Below, in pieces: positions 6,051 to 8,024 of a stretch of 8,024 nt of DNA. The stretch covers positions 1 to 8,024 of the forward strand of contig JAJYMU010000311.1 of assembly GCA_021786655.1 (NCBI GenBank), written 5' to 3'. This DNA comes from Bacteroidota bacterium (GTDB taxonomy: Bacteria > Bacteroidota > Ignavibacteria > Ignavibacteriales > Melioribacteraceae). Both the position numbers and the translations under genes were made by a program. How positions within the stretch are numbered: the stretch's first letter is position 1; each line of letters starts with the position of its first letter. The notes beneath the pieces were generated by a model. That model saw only the letters and a program-made list of their open reading frames with translations, was not told the origin of the DNA and made no database searches.

Positions 6051-7286
6051 TTAATTATGAACTCTTCTCATATTGTCGGCAAGTTCTTTTATCTCAGTTA
6101 AATCTCTCTGCATTTCACTCCAACCGTACCACAAAGCATAATCTGGATTTGCATGAAATGTTCCTTGAAATGTTCTCATCCTGTGTTCCAAGAACATTAC
6201 AAACAGTTTTTGTTCTATGACTGTTGGTGCATCGTGAAAAGTAAGAATATCCGGGAACGCGGAAGCGTAGTTGGCGGGTTTTGCAATTACACCATCTTTA
6301 TAAAGGTCAGCAACAATTCTAATTGCTTGAGCCATTAAATGATCGGCCTGCTTGATCATGTTGTCCCCCTTTTCCAATTCTGCTTTTGCAAAACTTGAAG
6401 CGTGGCAGTTCTTACAGACACCAATCATTTTATCTCTTTCGGTTTGCCATGATTGTTGGTCCAAGCGTGCAACATCCGCAGCTTTCACAACTTCAAGTCT
6501 GCCGGTTGGTTTTCCAGTAGGGTCCAAAACGCCAAGCGCCTGAAGAATTGTTACTCGATCGTCAGCCCATTGTTTGTCTTCGGGCATCGGAAGACGAACG
6601 GCAAGAAATCCCCATGCCGTTCTTACTTCATGATTTCCGTTCGGCATGTGACATGTTTGGCAAGTTGGTGCTGCAGTATCTTCCGGTAAATTTCCATTTT
6701 GCTTCAATAAATACCGCACTCCGTGTTTAGATCCCGAATACATTTCCCATTGCGGATGATCAAACCCCATGTGACATGTTTGACATGCTTGCGGTTGCAG
6801 CGCTTCTTTCTTAGAAAAAGTGTGTCGTGTATGGCATGCATCGCACGAAGCATGACCGAACATCGAACCTTCCGATTTCAATTTTTGAATTTCCTCTTCG
6901 CTCTTTGTACCAACTTTGTGACAAGCGCCGCAACCTTTCATGCCGTCGATTAATACCATTGGCTGCATGTGTGTTGTGGGCATCGCTTTCATTGCGGCCC
7001 ATGCAAATGCGTGCTTGCCTTTTTTAAACTGCGCTACTTGTGTGTCGTGACAGTTGTTGCATGTCTCCGGTGTTGGAGTTTTTGCTTTTGCGTAGTCGTC
7101 AACTTTTGTGTGATCACTGCCATGGCATTCGGTGCAGCCGACTTCATTCTGAGAATGCTTGCTAAGTTTCCAATCGCTAACGATGTTCGGCGTTACTTTT
7201 GAATGACAATCGATACAATTCTGTGCGAAGATGTAACTTGACAAGAGGACTATAGCACAACACGTGTAAATGAATTTTGACTTCAT
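6051..7286 (-). CDS. Periplasmic octaheme cytochrome c, hydroxylamine oxidoreductase (HAO)-like
   Basis: A 411-residue protein with a Sec signal peptide (about 1-21, ending YIFA) and no later membrane helix, hence soluble in the periplasm. Eight CxxCH motifs start at Cys24, 51, 76, 119, 148, 168, 209 and 291. HAO-family context includes GKHAFAWAAM at 90-99, GCGACHKVG at 118-126 around the fourth haem, which is the P460 position in HAO, SKHGVRYLLK at 186-195 and HANPDY at 378-383. HAO relatives either oxidise hydroxylamine or hydrazine, when a tyrosine crosslinks to the catalytic haem, or act as reductases of nitrite or hydroxylamine when it is missing. Tyr383 and Tyr387 should be compared with that residue; I cannot settle it by eye. 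It is shorter than nitrifier HAO. AAAGGGG lies 5 bases before the ATG. It is a single gene, convergent with the hydrogenase operon, with no NrfH/NapC-type quinol oxidase gene beside it. An octaheme reductase of another subfamily is the alternative. Confidence 0.85.
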   Translation of the reverse strand: MKSKFIYTCCAIVLLSSYIFAQNCIDCHSKVTPNIVSDWKLSKHSQNEVGCTECHGSDHTKVDDYAKAKTPTPETCNNCHDTQVAQFKKGKHAFAWAAMKAMPTTHMQPMVLIDGMKGCGACHKVGTKSEEEIQKLKSEGSMFGHASCDACHTRHTFSKKEALQPQACQTCHMGFDHPQWEMYSGSKHGVRYLLKQNGNLPEDTAAPTCQTCHMPNGNHEVRTAWGFLAVRLPMPEDKQWADDRVTILQALGVLDPTGKPTGRLEVVKAADVARLDQQSWQTERDKMIGVCKNCHASSFAKAELEKGDNMIKQADHLMAQAIRIVADLYKDGVIAKPANYASAFPDILTFHDAPTVIEQKLFVMFLEHRMRTFQGTFHANPDYALWYGWSEMQRDLTEIKELADNMRRVHN

Positions 7287-7331
7287 GATAACCCCTTTGT
7301 TTATAGAACAATAATAAAAATATTTATAATA

Positions 7332-7345
7332 GGAATAATAATTCC
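7332..7345. promoter_or_regulatory. Dyad GGAAT-AATA-ATTCC at the predicted cytochrome transcription start
   Basis: Arms GGAAT (7332-7336) and ATTCC (7341-7345) are reverse complements around a 4-bp centre. The dyad lies just downstream of the candidate -10 of the cytochrome gene, where a repressor could act. Short AT-rich dyads arise by chance, so confidence is low. Confidence 0.25.
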
Positions 7346-7346
7346 G

Positions 7347-7375
7347 ATTATAAATTACAAATCCTTTGTAGTTAA
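7347..7375 (-). promoter_or_regulatory. Candidate promoter for the octaheme cytochrome gene
   Basis: The minus strand carries TTAACT (7375-7370, 4 of 6 to TTGACA), a 17-bp spacer and a perfect TATAAT (7352-7347). Transcription would start near 7340, giving a leader of about 54 bases. An inverted repeat TAGTT-N5-AACTA (7369-7383 region) overlaps the -35 and could bind an activator or repressor. Confidence 0.45.
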
Positions 7376-7601
7376 ATCAACTAAAATTATGACAAAAAAA
7401 CACGCTGTTGCATATCAAATAATCAATTCTTCATTATCTATATAAATGAGTTCATAGAATATTGCACAAGTGAATTGGAAACAATAAGACGTAAAGAGGT
7501 ATCAGAATCTTTTCTGAAAAATATTGTCAGGAAGACGTTTTGAGATATAAAATAAATCCTTTAGGACTTCAAATGAAAAAAATTGCTCAGTTAAGCTTCA
7601 A

Positions 7602-7631
7602 ATTTTCTAATTGCGATTACTGATAGAAAAT
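7602..7631. repeat. 8-bp inverted repeat ATTTTCTA-N14-TAGAAAAT
   Basis: Perfect arms at 7602-7609 and 7624-7631 around 14 bases, about 20 bp before the -35 of the permease promoter. The stem is almost all A/T and would be weak as RNA; it may be an operator or chance. Confidence 0.3.
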
Positions 7632-7651
7632 CTAATATTTGCAAAAATTTA

Positions 7652-7680
7652 ATGGCAGGCTAGCTGAGTTTTAGTATAAT
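7652..7680 (+). promoter_or_regulatory. Candidate promoter for the amino-acid permease gene
   Basis: ATGGCA at 7652-7657 (4 of 6 to TTGACA), a 17-bp spacer and a perfect TATAAT at 7675-7680, giving a start near 7687 and a leader of about 53 bases before the ATG at 7740. Confidence 0.45.
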
Positions 7681-7739
7681 AACAAACGACGGAACAATGT
7701 AAAATAACAAAAAAATCTTCAATCAATACTAGAGGATCG

Positions 7740-8024
7740 ATGAAAAAACTGTTTATCAAAAAACCGCTGCACATTCTATTAGAGGAACTTCATGGGGAAA
7801 ATAGATTACGCAGAATTCTTGGTCCGGTTGCTTTGACAAGCTTGGGTGTCGGGGCAATCATAGGAACAGGAATTTTTGTACTCACTGGAATTGCTTCGCA
7901 TGATAAAGCCGGCGCTGCGGTAATTCTTTCATTTGCAGTTTCAGGAATCGCCTGCATTTTTGCCGCTCTCTGTTATGCCGAATTTGCTTCTATGGTGCCC
8001 GTTGCCGGTTCAGCATATACTTAC
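7740..8024 (+). CDS. Cationic amino-acid transporter (APC superfamily, CAT/YfnA-like), N-terminal part
   Basis: The first 95 codons of a secondary amino-acid transporter; the window ends in frame. A cytoplasmic N-terminus rich in Lys, Leu and Arg (1-26) precedes helix 1 (about 28-50), which contains GAIIGTGIFVLTG at 39-51, the broken-helix substrate site shared by APC transporters. Helix 2 spans about 57-78 and leads into CYAEFASMVPVAGSAYTY, a strong signature of the CAT branch (TC 2.A.3.3). These proteins import amino acids across the inner membrane with a proton or by exchange; the substrate cannot be predicted from this part. AGAGGA at 7731-7736 lies only 3-4 bases before the ATG, a short but usable spacing, and no other nearby start fits. 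It diverges from the cytochrome gene and has no evident functional link to it. Confidence 0.9.
   Translation, partial: MKKLFIKKPLHILLEELHGENRLRRILGPVALTSLGVGAIIGTGIFVLTGIASHDKAGAAVILSFAVSGIACIFAALCYAEFASMVPVAGSAYTY

Larger units (their letters stand above)
7287..7739. other. Divergent AT-rich intergenic region, cytochrome to permease
   Basis: 453 bp without a supported gene. It holds a candidate promoter for each flanking gene, two small dyads near the cytochrome promoter and an 8-bp inverted repeat further right. A 16-codon frame at 7573-7623 with an AGGA six bases upstream was considered and not called. The middle part, about 7390-7570, shows nothing recognisable. Confidence 0.55.

Noticed and set aside
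7573..7623. 16-codon frame (MKKIAQLSFKFSNCDY) with AGGA upstream
   Set aside because: Very short, lies upstream of the permease promoter rather than in its leader, and has no recognisable leader-peptide pattern.

Overview
The window is AT-rich chromosomal DNA (about 40% G+C by eye) with clear Shine-Dalgarno-like sites before most genes. Gene content and protein style (a BtuF-like lipoprotein, a CAT-type permease, a soluble periplasmic [NiFe]-hydrogenase, an octaheme cytochrome c) suggest a free-living anaerobe or facultative anaerobe. The best guess is the Ignavibacteria/Chlorobi/Bacteroidota branch. That taxonomic call is inference from family resemblance and was not tested.

Layout. (1) 1-1086, minus: a DPM1/ArnC-like family 2 glycosyltransferase that runs off the left edge, with a TTG start and a Gln/Pro-rich N-terminal tail. 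(2) 1242-1800, plus: two small overlapping Cys4 proteins of unknown function, the first with two membrane segments. (3) 1772-2668, minus: a BtuF-type substrate-binding lipoprotein whose 3' end overlaps the second small gene by 29 bp. (4) 2669-3000: a divergent intergenic region with several short inverted repeats. (5) 3001-5946, plus: a compact hydrogenase operon of Tat-exported small subunit, catalytic large subunit and its maturation endopeptidase, with gaps of 5 bp and 1 bp. (6) 5983-6031: a strong hairpin whose T-tract lies on the minus strand. (7) 6051-7286, minus: a secreted octaheme cytochrome c resembling the hydroxylamine oxidoreductase (HAO) family. (8) 7287-7739: an AT-rich divergent intergenic region with plausible promoters for both flanking genes. 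(9) 7740-8024, plus: the start of a cationic amino-acid permease, cut by the right edge.

How it may work together. The hydrogenase has no C-terminal membrane anchor, no cytochrome b gene and no hyp genes nearby, so it looks like a soluble periplasmic H2-oxidising enzyme that needs a periplasmic electron acceptor. The convergent gene next door encodes a periplasmic octaheme cytochrome. The most interesting hypothesis here is that H2-derived electrons pass through c-type haems to this HAO-like protein, possibly for reduction of nitrite, hydroxylamine or another small substrate. Adjacency and compartment support this; nothing in the sequence proves it. The remaining genes look like ordinary housekeeping or uncharacterised small genes.
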